A DNA stretch of 64,000 nucleotides from Klebsiella michiganensis (GTDB taxonomy: Bacteria; Pseudomonadota; Gammaproteobacteria; Enterobacterales; Enterobacteriaceae), in assembly GCF_002925905.1 (NCBI RefSeq), contig NZ_PRDB01000008.1, positions 62,001-126,000 of the forward strand. Direction: 5' to 3'. The translations under genes and the position numbers were made by a program. The notes below the pieces were generated by a model. The model saw only the letters and a program-made list of their open reading frames with translations. It was not told the DNA's origin and searched no databases. How positions within the stretch are numbered: the first letter of the stretch is position 1; every line of letters starts with the position of its first letter. Below are positions 37,523 to 48,515 of this stretch, piece after piece.

Positions 37523-39190
37523 GTGAATAATAAAAGTCTCATAACCTCCCTTTCTCTTTATATTCTGTTAACCGCATCGACATTGGCGAATGTATCGCTT
37601 AGTAATACCAATCAGGTGGAACAGGATAAGGCGCGGCAAAGCGCAATGGCGCCAGCACAGCAGGAATACTCGCCATCAGGTACAGGATCGCAAAAATATA
37701 AACTCGCCTTTCCCCCTGAAGCAACCTGCCGATATATCGACCATGTCGAAATTATTTCCGCTGACCACAAGCTGACCCACAGTCTGCTAGGTAATATTGC
37801 TATCCAGGCAGAAAAAAAGTGTCTGGGCATTGAAGGCATACGTCTACTCACCACAACCTTGCAAAATGAACTTATTGCCCGGGGATATATAACTTCGCTT
37901 ATTGATGTACCTTCACAATCCCTGAATGATGGCATTCTGAGCATCACGTTGAGCTATGGCTATATCGGTAATATTAGCTGGGCTTCCGACAATAGCGCGA
38001 CAACCAGCCTGTGGAATGCCATACCGGCTAAAACAGGGGATATTCTGAAGCTAACCGAACTGGAACAGGGGATGGCTAACCTGCAGCGTTTACCCGGCTC
38101 ATCGGCGCAGATGAAAATCATGCCGGGTAAGAAAAATGCGGAAAGCGATATCCAGATCTCCCGGCATCTCGCACGAAACTGGCAAGTGGGCGCATGGCTG
38201 GATGATGCAGGAAGCCGTAGCAGCGGGCGTTACCAGGCCGGTGGCGCGCTTTATCTTTATGACCTGACGACGCTAAATGACATTCTCTATTTATCCATGG
38301 GGGGGGATGTCGAGTTTAATCAACATAACGATGGCAACCAGAATAAAAGTCTCTATTATTCTATTCCCTTTGGATTTTGGTCATTCAGTCTTTACGGTTC
38401 ACAAAGTGAATATCGCCAGCAGTTCAATGGCAGATACTCTACCATCGAATATAAAAGCAAAAATGATTACGCCAGCGCAACCTTAACGCGTCTAATTTCG
38501 CACACCCGTCAGCAAAAAACAACTATTGATGCGCGAATATCAAAAAGCACCTCACATTACTATTTTGGTGGCAGCGAATTGAGCGTTATGCGCAAACAGA
38601 ATCCTGCCTGGGATATTACGGCACATCATCAGCGATATTTTACCCATACAATCGTAGATGCCAGCCTGGGCGTACAGCGTAGCCTTCCCTGGCTCAGTTC
38701 AATGCCAACTCCGGAGGAAAAAGCCGGTCTGTACAGTAAGCTTTCGCGCATTATTCATGCCGACCTTCAAGCCTTAATGAAGTTTGAATCAACGGGGGAT
38801 AAATTCAGCTATGCTCCGCATATTAATATACAAATTAGCCCCGATATCTTATCCGCAGACAATCAATTTAATATAGGCAATCGTTGGACGGTACGAGGTT
38901 TTGACGGTGAAAGAACCCTTTCAGGAAATCAAGGCTGGTACTGGCGCAATGATTTCATCTGGGATATGCCCGCCCCGGAACGACAGCTGTACTTAGGCAT
39001 AGACGTTGGACGCATTACAGGAACAGAGCAGTACGGAAATGGCAAAGTCATGTCTGGCGCCACGGTGGGAATACGCGGAAGCATAATTTCAACTCAGTAT
39101 GATTTATTCATCGGAACCCCACTGATAAAGCCAAACGGTTTTCATACAGACCCTGCAAACCTGGGATTTTCATTACAATGGAGGTATTAA
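37523..39190 (+). CDS. Two-partner secretion outer membrane transporter TpsB (ShlB/FhaC family)
   Basis: Outer membrane pore that exports its partner TpsA. The 555-residue precursor has a signal peptide (about residues 1-22), a helix-forming stretch (about 30-48), POTRA domains (about 60-210; Cys69 and Cys100 fit the conserved POTRA_2 pair, and RGYITS at 120-125 is typical), then a beta-barrel. VRGF at 457-460, in WTVRGFDGE, is the conserved loop-6 motif of FhaC. The C-terminus LGFSLQWRY is a barrel strand. The start is a GTG at 37523 with GGAT 8 bases upstream; no better in-frame ATG exists. Base composition is more AT-rich than the flanks, suggesting acquisition. tpsA follows by 55 bases. 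Confidence 0.9.
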   Translation: MNNKSLITSLSLYILLTASTLANVSLSNTNQVEQDKARQSAMAPAQQEYSPSGTGSQKYKLAFPPEATCRYIDHVEIISADHKLTHSLLGNIAIQAEKKCLGIEGIRLLTTTLQNELIARGYITSLIDVPSQSLNDGILSITLSYGYIGNISWASDNSATTSLWNAIPAKTGDILKLTELEQGMANLQRLPGSSAQMKIMPGKKNAESDIQISRHLARNWQVGAWLDDAGSRSSGRYQAGGALYLYDLTTLNDILYLSMGGDVEFNQHNDGNQNKSLYYSIPFGFWSFSLYGSQSEYRQQFNGRYSTIEYKSKNDYASATLTRLISHTRQQKTTIDARISKSTSHYYFGGSELSVMRKQNPAWDITAHHQRYFTHTIVDASLGVQRSLPWLSSMPTPEEKAGLYSKLSRIIHADLQALMKFESTGDKFSYAPHINIQISPDILSADNQFNIGNRWTVRGFDGERTLSGNQGWYWRNDFIWDMPAPERQLYLGIDVGRITGTEQYGNGKVMSGATVGIRGSIISTQYDLFIGTPLIKPNGFHTDPANLGFSLQWRY

Positions 39191-39245
39191 AATTAGTTTT
39201 TCAACGCATCAGTTAACCTCATTTATTTCTAAAGGACTCTATTAA

Positions 39246-41033
39246 ATGTTTAAATTCAATTTAACCTATGTTGCGCTAGCAGCAGCATTGAGCTCAAGCT
39301 TTGTTTATGCCGATCCGACAACTTACACCCATTTATCAGGCGCCAAAGTCATTGATATTGAAAAACCCAATGCCGCCGGCGTCTCACATAATATGTATCG
39401 TGAGTTTAATGTTGATAGTAAGGGTGTTGTTCTGAACAATAGCCCCAGCGATCTCTCCCATGCGACGTTGGGGAATATCGCTAAAAATAACAATCTGACT
39501 AATGGTAGTGCTTCTGTTATTCTTAACGAAGTTACCTCAAACCGTGCAAGCTCACTGAATGGATTTATTGAAGTTGCGGGTCAGCGAGCTGATGTGGTTA
39601 TTGCTAACCCCAATGGTATTTCCTGCTCAGGATGTAGTTTCATCAACACTAATAAGGCGATTTTAACGACAGGAAAGGTAACATTCTCTGATACTGGCGC
39701 TATCGCCAGTTATGACGTTACCGGCGGTAAACTGTCCATCGACAAGAATGGAATGGATGCCAGTAATAGCTATGCGGTTCTGCTCGCCGATGCGATAGCC
39801 ATTAACGGTACGGTTAATGCTACGAACGCGATAGTGGCCGCAGGAAACTTCACCTTTGATAACGGCTCTGGCGCGATAACCTCAGCGGGCAAAGCGGCAA
39901 CGGCACGGCAGTATGTTTACCCTGAATATAGTATCGACATTAGTAATCTTGGCGGCATCAAAGCCAATAGTATTACTATGGTTGGCAATAATTTAGGTTT
40001 TGGCGTTCGAAATAAAGGCGCTATTGTTGCTAACACCAGCCTCTCTTTGACCAGCTTTGGCTCACTCACCAACGAAGGCTCTATCGCCAGTAATGGTATG
40101 ATGACTCAGGTACTCTCTGCAGGCAATTTTAAAAATACGGGAAATATATCCTCGAATAATATCGCCTTACTGAATAGCCTCAGTTCGATAAGCAATAGTG
40201 GAACCATTTCCAGCACAGGAAATTTATTAGTCAACGCATCCGGAAATATCGAAAACACGGGTAAATTCAAAGCGGCCTCCACATTGAGCGTAATGACTAA
40301 CGGTAACCTGAAAACGACATATGGTTCCAATTTACTTTCAGATAATCAGTTGACAGTCACCGCCGCCGGTAACATTGAAAACGGAGGCTCGACCAGAGGT
40401 AAAAATACAACGGTCACCTTCGGAGGAGACACGCTTAAAGTCACTGGCAATATTTTTGGCTACGATACTCTGCTGGTTCAGGCGAAAATAAATGACCAGA
40501 TAACATCCGGGGAAATTACCAATTCTGGTACCACCTCCGGCGGCAACGTGACCGTAAAAACCGATGGTACTCTGGCGTTAACCAAAGGTAGCTTTATGGA
40601 AGCGACTGATACGCTGACGACAAAAAGCTACTGGCTTAAAAATGAAGGTTATATGGGGGCCGATACGATAGCTATTGATAACTATGTCACCCACAACTAT
40701 GGGGCTATTGTTGGTCAGGATAATGTTGGCGTTAAAACCTATCATGAGCTTTATAATGAAGGCGAAATTTTAAGCTCATCAAATATGACGCTGGATACAC
40801 GGAATCACGGTAATATTACTAACCGTTCTCACATAGGAGCTGGCGGCACTTTAACCATGTCAGTTAATAAAGTAGTTAACGGAGGATACCGCTGCGGTTT
40901 CCTGGGGTGGGCAACCTGTGGCAAAGGCACGATTTCCACGACTAATCTGGTTTTAAATTCCTCACATAAATACGCCAGTGAAATGGGCGGCACTCAGCAG
41001 TTTAAGAGCGCGACCATTAACACCATCAATTAA
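39246..41033 (+). CDS. Short two-partner secretion exoprotein TpsA (filamentous hemagglutinin-like)
   Basis: Secreted protein exported by the adjacent TpsB; probably an adhesin-like beta-helix, function unknown. The 595-residue precursor has a signal peptide cut after VYA (residue 22), then the TPS secretion domain (about 23-270) with the hallmark NPNG at 121-124 followed by CSGC (Cys127 and Cys130) and FINTNKAILTTG. Irregular 19-21-residue repeats such as NTGNISS, NSGTISS and NTGKFKA (about 265-400) fit an FHA-type beta-helix. An unusual Cys550/Cys558 pair lies near the end. Family members usually exceed 1,000 residues; this one has no toxin domain and no immunity gene after it. A terminator 47 bases after the stop argues that it is a complete gene. 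Confidence 0.9.
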   Translation: MFKFNLTYVALAAALSSSFVYADPTTYTHLSGAKVIDIEKPNAAGVSHNMYREFNVDSKGVVLNNSPSDLSHATLGNIAKNNNLTNGSASVILNEVTSNRASSLNGFIEVAGQRADVVIANPNGISCSGCSFINTNKAILTTGKVTFSDTGAIASYDVTGGKLSIDKNGMDASNSYAVLLADAIAINGTVNATNAIVAAGNFTFDNGSGAITSAGKAATARQYVYPEYSIDISNLGGIKANSITMVGNNLGFGVRNKGAIVANTSLSLTSFGSLTNEGSIASNGMMTQVLSAGNFKNTGNISSNNIALLNSLSSISNSGTISSTGNLLVNASGNIENTGKFKAASTLSVMTNGNLKTTYGSNLLSDNQLTVTAAGNIENGGSTRGKNTTVTFGGDTLKVTGNIFGYDTLLVQAKINDQITSGEITNSGTTSGGNVTVKTDGTLALTKGSFMEATDTLTTKSYWLKNEGYMGADTIAIDNYVTHNYGAIVGQDNVGVKTYHELYNEGEILSSSNMTLDTRNHGNITNRSHIGAGGTLTMSVNKVVNGGYRCGFLGWATCGKGTISTTNLVLNSSHKYASEMGGTQQFKSATINTIN

Positions 41034-41079
41034 CATGAAGTTATCATTGAAAATGCGCGTCTTTTTTTAAAAGAAAGTT

Positions 41080-41108
41080 AATGCTGGTGCTTCGGCACCA
41101 GCATTTTT
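41080..41108 (+). terminator. Terminator of the tpsBA operon
   Basis: AATGCTGGTGC pairs with GCACCAGCATT around a TTCG tetraloop, followed by T residues. Confidence 0.9.
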
Positions 41109-41231
41109 ACGCATACAGATGAAGGGTTAGCCTGCCCTTTAAAAGGAAGGCCAATATATTAACGCGCTTTATATTGGCCCTCGGGCTGGCTTAACGCCAG
41201 TGTAAAGGCTCCGCAAATATCTCTCACGTAT

Positions 41232-41714
41232 TTACGGCTCGAATGGCCGGCGCTGGAACTGATCGTGCCCGCATTTTGGACAACGCGGTAGCACATCCGG
41301 CGTATAAACCGGCAGATGGTAATGGCACTTCTCACACACCAGATTGCCGAGCCCCACGACTTCGCCGCTGTGATAGACGCCGTGGTGGCTGAGATCCTGG
41401 AACACCTCGCGCCACTCAAGCTGAGTTTTATCGGTAATATCCGCCAGCTCCTGCCACAGGCTCTCTTTGATCACCCGCATAAAGACGCTATCAGTCAGCT
41501 CATCCTGACTCTCTTCATAACTGAGCGCGAACTCTTCCAGATCGCGTCTGACAGCGCGGATAACATTCTCGATTTCGCTCTGCGTTAACTCGCCGGACTG
41601 GCTAATCTTGACCCTGGCCTGCTCCACCAGCGCATCAATATCGCGTTCTCCATTGCGTAACCGCTCGCTGAGCGTCGACACCAGCTCTCGGTAGAATTGA
41701 GCAACCTTGTTCAT
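41232..41714 (-). CDS. ybeL: Zinc-ribbon protein YbeL
   Basis: Conserved protein of unknown function (DUF1451 family). The 160-residue protein is mainly helical in its first 115 residues and ends in a zinc ribbon with Cys127/Cys130 (CEKC) and Cys145/Cys148 (CPKC). It is near identical to E. coli YbeL. GGAGGCG lies before the ATG at 41714. It is divergent from leuS and convergent with tpsA. Confidence 0.93.
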   Translation of the reverse strand: MNKVAQFYRELVSTLSERLRNGERDIDALVEQARVKISQSGELTQSEIENVIRAVRRDLEEFALSYEESQDELTDSVFMRVIKESLWQELADITDKTQLEWREVFQDLSHHGVYHSGEVVGLGNLVCEKCHYHLPVYTPDVLPRCPKCGHDQFQRRPFEP

Positions 41715-41844
41715 CTTTTCGCCTCCGGTGTGGTTAACTTCTTCTTATGATAGACGTTATCTGCGGATTGCTCTGCCAGCCAAGCCACAGAGTCGCGAAA
41801 TATTCTCCACCGCTTTCATCTCTGTAAGTGTGTGAAAGGCTGTT

Positions 41845-41874
41845 TTGACGTTGGCGTTTGGGCTATGCTATGCC
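41845..41874 (+). promoter_or_regulatory. Probable leuS promoter
   Basis: TTGACG (41845-41850) and TATGCC (41869-41874) are spaced by 18 bp, 67 bases before the leuS start. It is a moderate match only. Confidence 0.4.
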
Positions 41875-41940
41875 GATCTGAAATAACACATCCATTGGCT
41901 ACATTTTGTAGCTGTATTGAAAACAGGACCACTGGCTGCC

Positions 41941-44523
41941 ATGCAAGAGCAATACCGCCCGGAAGAGATAGAATCAAAAGTCCAGCAACACTGGGACGAG
42001 AAGCGTACCTTTGAAGTTACCGAAGACGAGAGCAAAGAGAAGTATTACTGCCTGTCGATGCTTCCCTATCCTTCTGGTCGACTACACATGGGCCACGTGC
42101 GCAACTATACCATCGGCGACGTGATTTCCCGTTACCAGCGTATGTTGGGCAAAAATGTTCTGCAGCCTATCGGCTGGGATGCGTTTGGTCTGCCTGCGGA
42201 AGGCGCCGCGGTGAAAAACAACACCGCTCCGGCCCCGTGGACCTACGACAATATCGCCTACATGAAAAACCAGCTGAAAAAGCTGGGCTTCGGCTATGAC
42301 TGGAGCCGTGAAGTGGCAACCTGCACCCCGGAATACTACCGCTGGGAGCAGAAGTTCTTCACCGAGCTGTATAAAAAGGGGCTGGTCTATAAAAAAACCT
42401 CCGCGGTAAACTGGTGCCCGAACGATCAGACCGTTCTGGCGAATGAACAGGTTATCGACGGCTGCTGCTGGCGCTGCGACACAAAAGTTGAGCGTAAAGA
42501 GATCCCGCAGTGGTTTATCAAAATCACCGCCTACGCTGACGAGCTGCTGAACGATCTGGATAACCTGGATCACTGGCCTGATACCGTTAAAACCATGCAG
42601 CGCAACTGGATTGGCCGCTCCGAAGGCGTCGAAATCTCCTTCGACGTTAACGACTACGCCGACAAGCTGACCGTTTATACCACCCGCCCGGACACCTTTA
42701 TGGGCTGTACCTACCTGGCCGTCGCTGCGGGTCACCCGCTGGCGCAGCAGGCAGCAGCCAATAACTCCGCGCTGGCGACGTTTATCGACGAATGCCGTAA
42801 TACCAAAGTTGCCGAAGCCGAAATGGCAACCATGGAGAAAAAAGGCGTCGATACTGGCTACAAAGCGATTCACCCGCTGACCGGCGAAGCGATCCCGGTA
42901 TGGGCGGCAAACTTTGTGCTGATGGAGTACGGCACCGGCGCGGTGATGGCCGTTCCGGGTCACGATCAGCGCGACTACGAGTTTGCCAGCAAGTACGGTC
43001 TCAACATCAAGCCGGTCATCCTGGCCGCTGATGGCTCCGAACCCGATCTCTCCGAACAGGCGCTGACCGAAAAAGGCGTGCTGTTCAACTCCGGCGAATT
43101 CGACGGTCTGGATCACGAAGCTGGCTTTAATGCCATCGCGGATAAGCTCGCGTCTCTTGGCGTCGGCGAACGTAAAGTGAACTACCGTCTGCGCGACTGG
43201 GGCGTTTCCCGTCAGCGCTACTGGGGTGCGCCGATCCCAATGGTGACCCTTGAAGACGGTACCGTGATGCCGACGCCGGAAGATCAGCTGCCGGTTATTC
43301 TGCCGGAAGACGTTGTGATGGACGGCATCACCAGCCCAATCAAAGCCGATCCTGAGTGGGCGAAAACCACCGTTAACGGCCAGCCGGCACTGCGCGAAAC
43401 CGATACGTTTGACACCTTTATGGAGTCTTCCTGGTACTACGCGCGCTACACCTGCCCGCAGTATGACCAGGGTATGCTCGACCCCGAAGCGGCCAACTAC
43501 TGGCTGCCGGTCGATATCTATATCGGCGGTATCGAACACGCCATTATGCACCTGCTCTATTTCCGCTTCTTCCACAAGCTGATGCGCGACGCGGGCATGG
43601 TGAACTCTGACGAACCGGCTAAACAGCTGCTTTGCCAGGGCATGGTGCTGGCAGATGCCTTCTACTATGTTGGCGAAAACGGCGAGCGTAACTGGGTCTC
43701 TCCGAAAGAGGCGACCACCGAGCGCGACGAGAAAGGACGTATCGTTAAAGCCTTCGATCCGCAGGGTCGCGAGCTGGTCTATACCGGCATGAGCAAGATG
43801 TCCAAGTCGAAAAACAACGGCATCGACCCGCAGGAGATGGTGGAACGCTACGGCGCGGACACCGTGCGTCTGTTTATGATGTTCGCTTCTCCGGCCGACA
43901 TGACGCTGGAGTGGCAGGAATCCGGCGTGGAAGGTGCGAACCGCTTCCTGAAACGCGTCTGGAAACTGGTTTACGAACACACTACCCTGGGTGAAGCCCC
44001 TGCGCTGGACGTTGCCAGCCTCAGCGAAGATCAAAAAGCGCTGCGCCGCGACGTGCACAAAACCATCGCGAAAGTGACCGATGACATCGGCCGTCGTCAG
44101 ACCTTCAACACCGCGATTGCGGCGATTATGGAGCTGATGAACAAGCTGGCGAAAGCGCCGCAGGAAAACGATCAGGATCGCGCGCTGATGCGTGAGGCCC
44201 TGCTGGCCGTGGTTCGCATGCTCAATCCGTTCACCCCGCACGCCAGCTTTACCCTGTGGCAGGAGCTGGGCGGCGAAGGCGATATTGACAACACGCCGTG
44301 GCCGGTCGCTGATGAAAGCGCAATGGTTGAAGACACGACTCTGGTCGTGGTCCAGGTAAATGGTAAAGTTCGTGGTAAAATTACCGTTGCGGTGGATGCA
44401 ACTGAAGAGCAGGTTCGTGAGCGCGCGGGTCAGGAGCATCTGGTCGCGAAATATCTCGACGGTGTGACCGTACGTAAAGTGATCTACGTTCCGGGTAAAC
44501 TGCTCAATCTGGTCGTTGGCTAA
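41941..44523 (+). CDS. leuS: Leucyl-tRNA synthetase
   Basis: Class Ia synthetase charging tRNA-Leu, with an editing domain. The 860-residue protein equals E. coli LeuS in length. HMGH (residues 49-52) is the HIGH motif, the editing domain (about 225-415) includes [12 protein letters not shown] and the segment [14 protein letters not shown], and KMSKS lies in [12 protein letters not shown] (about 619). I chose the ATG at 41941 ([10 protein letters not shown]), the family start, over an in-frame ATG at 41917. lptE follows after 14 bases. Confidence 0.98.
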   Translation: MQEQYRPEEIESKVQQHWDEKRTFEVTEDESKEKYYCLSMLPYPSGRLHMGHVRNYTIGDVISRYQRMLGKNVLQPIGWDAFGLPAEGAAVKNNTAPAPWTYDNIAYMKNQLKKLGFGYDWSREVATCTPEYYRWEQKFFTELYKKGLVYKKTSAVNWCPNDQTVLANEQVIDGCCWRCDTKVERKEIPQWFIKITAYADELLNDLDNLDHWPDTVKTMQRNWIGRSEGVEISFDVNDYADKLTVYTTRPDTFMGCTYLAVAAGHPLAQQAAANNSALATFIDECRNTKVAEAEMATMEKKGVDTGYKAIHPLTGEAIPVWAANFVLMEYGTGAVMAVPGHDQRDYEFASKYGLNIKPVILAADGSEPDLSEQALTEKGVLFNSGEFDGLDHEAGFNAIADKLASLGVGERKVNYRLRDWGVSRQRYWGAPIPMVTLEDGTVMPTPEDQLPVILPEDVVMDGITSPIKADPEWAKTTVNGQPALRETDTFDTFMESSWYYARYTCPQYDQGMLDPEAANYWLPVDIYIGGIEHAIMHLLYFRFFHKLMRDAGMVNSDEPAKQLLCQGMVLADAFYYVGENGERNWVSPKEATTERDEKGRIVKAFDPQGRELVYTGMSKMSKSKNNGIDPQEMVERYGADTVRLFMMFASPADMTLEWQESGVEGANRFLKRVWKLVYEHTTLGEAPALDVASLSEDQKALRRDVHKTIAKVTDDIGRRQTFNTAIAAIMELMNKLAKAPQENDQDRALMREALLAVVRMLNPFTPHASFTLWQELGGEGDIDNTPWPVADESAMVEDTTLVVVQVNGKVRGKITVAVDATEEQVRERAGQEHLVAKYLDGVTVRKVIYVPGKLLNLVVG

Positions 44524-44537
44524 GCGCAGGAGGAAGC

Positions 44538-45128
44538 GTGCGATATCTGGCAACATTGTTGTTATCTTTGGCGGTGTTAATCACCGCCGGTTGCGGCTGG
44601 CACCTGCGTAGCACTACGCAGGTTCCGACCGCAATGAAAACCATGATCTTCCAGTCGGGCGATCCCAATGGACCATTAAGTCGTGCTGTCCGTAATCAGC
44701 TGCGTCTGAACGGCGTTGAACTGGTCGATAGCAGTACCCTGCGCAAGGATATTCCTTCCCTGCGTCTGGAGACATCGTCCATTCAGAAAGATACAGCATC
44801 TATTTTCCAGGACGGCCGTACTGCGGAATATCAGATGGTGATGACGGTAAATGCCAGCGTCCTGATCCCAGGCCATGATATCTATCCCATCACGACCAAA
44901 GTCTACCGCTCGTTCTTCGATAACCCGCAGGCGGCGTTAGCGAAAGATGCCGAGCAGGACATGATCGTTCAGGAAATGTACGACAAAGCCGCGGAGCAGC
45001 TGATCCGTAAGCTGCCGAGCGTACACGTTGCGGATGTCGAAGCCACCAAAGAGGATGAGAAGCCGGTCACGACGACCCCAGCCGCTTCAACCTCCGGCAA
45101 TCGCGTCTCCACCACGCTGGGTAACTGA
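44538..45128 (+). CDS. lptE: LPS-assembly lipoprotein LptE
   Basis: Outer membrane lipoprotein that plugs the LptD barrel during LPS insertion. It is the former RlpB. The 196-residue precursor has a signal peptide ending in the lipobox ITAGC with Cys19. The mature part matches E. coli LptE and includes [20 protein letters not shown]. It starts with GTG at 44538 preceded by AGGAGGA. The tail is rich in Thr and Ser. The stop overlaps the holA ATG (TGATG). Confidence 0.96.
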   Translation: MRYLATLLLSLAVLITAGCGWHLRSTTQVPTAMKTMIFQSGDPNGPLSRAVRNQLRLNGVELVDSSTLRKDIPSLRLETSSIQKDTASIFQDGRTAEYQMVMTVNASVLIPGHDIYPITTKVYRSFFDNPQAALAKDAEQDMIVQEMYDKAAEQLIRKLPSVHVADVEATKEDEKPVTTTPAASTSGNRVSTTLGN

Positions 45129-46159
45129 TGATTCGGTTGTACCCGGAACAGCTCCGCGCGCAGCTCACTGAAGGGCTGCGCGCGGCCTATCTGCTGCTTG
45201 GCAACGATCCGCTGCTGTTGCAGGAAAGCCAGGACGCCATCCGCGAAGCCGCGGCCGCCCAGGGCTTTATCGAACATCACACCGCCACCGTTGATGCCAG
45301 TACCGACTGGCCTGCCCTGTTCTCGTTAAGTCAGGCCATGAGCCTGTTTTCCAGCCGCCAGACGCTGCTGCTCATCCTGCCCGATAATGGCCCTAATGCG
45401 GCAATTAACGAACAGCTCGCGACGCTTGTCGGCATGCTGCATGACGATTTATTGCTCATCGTTCGCGGTAATAAGCTGACGAAAGCGCAGGAGAACGCCG
45501 CATGGATGACGGCGCTGACCAGCCGGGCGGTGCAGGTAAGCTGCCAGACGCCGGAATATGCCCAGCTGCCGCGCTGGCTCGCCGCCCGCGCAAAGCAGAA
45601 TAATCTGCAGCTTGATGACGAGGCCAGTCAGCTGCTGTGCTACTGCTATGAAGGTAATCTTCTGGCGCTGGCGCAGGCTCTGGAGCGTCTGTCGCTGCTG
45701 TGGCCGGACGGTAAACTGACGCTGCCGCGGGTTGAGCAGGCGGTGAATGATGCCGCGCATTTCACCCCCTATCACTGGGTTGATGCGCTGCTGGCCGGGA
45801 AAAGTAAGCGCGTACTCCACGTTCTGCAACAGCTGCGTCTGGAAGGCAGCGAGCCCGCTATCCTGCTGCGCACCCTACAGCGCGAGCTGCTGCTGCTGGT
45901 CAACCTGAAGCGGCAGTCGGCCCATACGCCGCTGCGTTCGCTGTTTGACAAACATCGCGTGTGGCAGAACCGCCGCCAGCTGGTTAGCGATGCGCTGGCC
46001 CGCCTCAGCGCCGACCAGCTGCGCCAGGCCGTCACGTTGCTGACCCGTGCCGAACTCACCTTCAAGCAGGATTACGGGCACTCCGTATGGCCCGAGCTGG
46101 AAAGTCTCTCTTTATTGCTCTGCCATAAAGCGCTGGCAGACGTTTTTATTGATGGTTGA
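45128..46159 (+). CDS. holA: DNA polymerase III delta subunit
   Basis: Clamp-loader subunit that opens the beta clamp. The 343-residue protein matches E. coli HolA in length. The N-terminal AAA+-like domain includes [18 protein letters not shown] (clamp-contact region), with the collar domain at the C-terminus. It starts in a TGATG overlap with lptE, and nadD begins one base after its stop. Confidence 0.96.
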   Translation: MIRLYPEQLRAQLTEGLRAAYLLLGNDPLLLQESQDAIREAAAAQGFIEHHTATVDASTDWPALFSLSQAMSLFSSRQTLLLILPDNGPNAAINEQLATLVGMLHDDLLLIVRGNKLTKAQENAAWMTALTSRAVQVSCQTPEYAQLPRWLAARAKQNNLQLDDEASQLLCYCYEGNLLALAQALERLSLLWPDGKLTLPRVEQAVNDAAHFTPYHWVDALLAGKSKRVLHVLQQLRLEGSEPAILLRTLQRELLLLVNLKRQSAHTPLRSLFDKHRVWQNRRQLVSDALARLSADQLRQAVTLLTRAELTFKQDYGHSVWPELESLSLLLCHKALADVFIDG

Positions 46160-46160
46160 T

Positions 46161-46802
46161 ATGACTCAGTTATTGGCAATGTACGGCGGCACCTTCGATC
46201 CGGTGCATTATGGTCACCTTAAACCGGTGGAAATTCTGGCCAACCAGATTGGCCTTAATCAAGTCACCATCGTGCCCAACAACGTGCCGCCGCACCGCCC
46301 GCAGCCCGAAGCCACCAGCGACCAACGCAGGCATATGCTGGAGCTGGCCATCGCGGATAAGCCGCTGTTTATCCTCGACGATCGCGAACTCAAGCGCGAC
46401 ACGCCGTCATACTCCGCGCAAACCCTGCGCGAGTGGCGCCAGGAGCAAGGGCCAAAACGGTCGCTGGCGTTTATTATTGGCCAGGATTCGCTGCTCACCT
46501 TTACCACCTGGCACGACTATGAAAGCATTCTTGATAACGTGCATCTGATCGTTTGCCGGCGCCCGGGCTATCCGCTGACCATGGCGTGCGAGCAGGAGCA
46601 GCAGTGGCTGGACAAACATCTCACTCATGACGTAGAGCGGATGCATAGCAGCCCGGCGGGGGTTATCTACCTGGCCGAAACGCCGTGGTTTGATATCTCA
46701 GCCACCCTGATTCGCCAGCGTCTTGAATCCGGCGAATCCTGCGCGGACATGCTGCCGGAAACCGTACTCGACTATATCCATGAGCAGAAGCTCTACTGCT
46801 AG
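46161..46802 (+). CDS. nadD: Nicotinate-nucleotide adenylyltransferase
   Basis: Transfers AMP to nicotinate mononucleotide in NAD synthesis. The protein of 213 residues has the nucleotidyltransferase motifs [12 protein letters not shown] (HxGH, about residues 8-19) and ISATLIRQR (about 181-189). I chose the ATG at 46161 because it gives exactly the E. coli length; an in-frame ATG at 46152, overlapping holA, would add three residues and cannot be excluded. It is coupled to holA. Confidence 0.94.
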   Translation: MTQLLAMYGGTFDPVHYGHLKPVEILANQIGLNQVTIVPNNVPPHRPQPEATSDQRRHMLELAIADKPLFILDDRELKRDTPSYSAQTLREWRQEQGPKRSLAFIIGQDSLLTFTTWHDYESILDNVHLIVCRRPGYPLTMACEQEQQWLDKHLTHDVERMHSSPAGVIYLAETPWFDISATLIRQRLESGESCADMLPETVLDYIHEQKLYC

Positions 46803-46848
46803 CCTTGCCACAAGGAGAGTCTCATAGACTCCTTTCGAGAGGGTCATC

Positions 46849-48017
<1,169 letters not shown>

Positions 48018-48020
48018 CGC

Positions 48021-48488
48021 GTGAAGCTGCACCTGGTAGCCGTTGGCACCAAAATGCCGGACTGGGTTCAGACCGGCTTTAGCGAATATCTGCGCCGTTT
48101 TCCAAAGGATATGCCGTTCGAACTGGTGGAAATTCCCGCCGGTAAACGCGGCAAAAACGCCGACATCAAGCGCATTCTCGAAAAAGAAGGTGAAATGATG
48201 CTGGCGGCTGCAGGCAAAAACCGCATCGTCACCCTGGATATTCCGGGGAAACCTTGGGATACGCCGCAGCTGGCGCGCGAACTGGAACGCTGGAAACAGG
48301 ATGGCCGCGACGTTAGCCTGCTTATCGGCGGCCCGGAAGGCCTTTCACCCGCCTGCAAAGCGGCGGCGGAACAAAGTTGGTCGCTCTCAACGCTCACCCT
48401 ACCTCACCCGCTGGTCCGCGTACTGGTGGCCGAGAGTCTGTATCGGGCGTGGAGCATTACCACCAACCACCCTTACCACCGTGAGTAA
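48021..48488 (+). CDS. rlmH: 23S rRNA (pseudouridine1915-N3)-methyltransferase RlmH
   Basis: SPOUT methyltransferase that acts on the assembled 70S ribosome at position 1915. The 155-residue protein equals E. coli RlmH. The knotted SAM site lies in LIGGPEGLS (about residues 102-110) and the C-terminal part includes [16 protein letters not shown]. It starts with GTG at 48021, three bases after rsfS, so translation is probably coupled. Confidence 0.96.
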   Translation: MKLHLVAVGTKMPDWVQTGFSEYLRRFPKDMPFELVEIPAGKRGKNADIKRILEKEGEMMLAAAGKNRIVTLDIPGKPWDTPQLARELERWKQDGRDVSLLIGGPEGLSPACKAAAEQSWSLSTLTLPHPLVRVLVAESLYRAWSITTNHPYHRE

Positions 48489-48515
48489 TGATGACCAGGG
48501 TAGACTAAGCAGCGA

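Noticed and set aside
41034-41231. Immunity gene expected after TpsA in a contact-dependent inhibition locus
   Set aside because: The 198 bases after tpsA hold a terminator and no reading frame of useful length, and TpsA has no toxin-like C-terminus.
42082-44556. An 824-codon open frame antisense to leuS
   Set aside because: It mirrors leuS codon use in a high-GC gene and shows no family motif or ribosome site; the sense protein matches LeuS over its full length.
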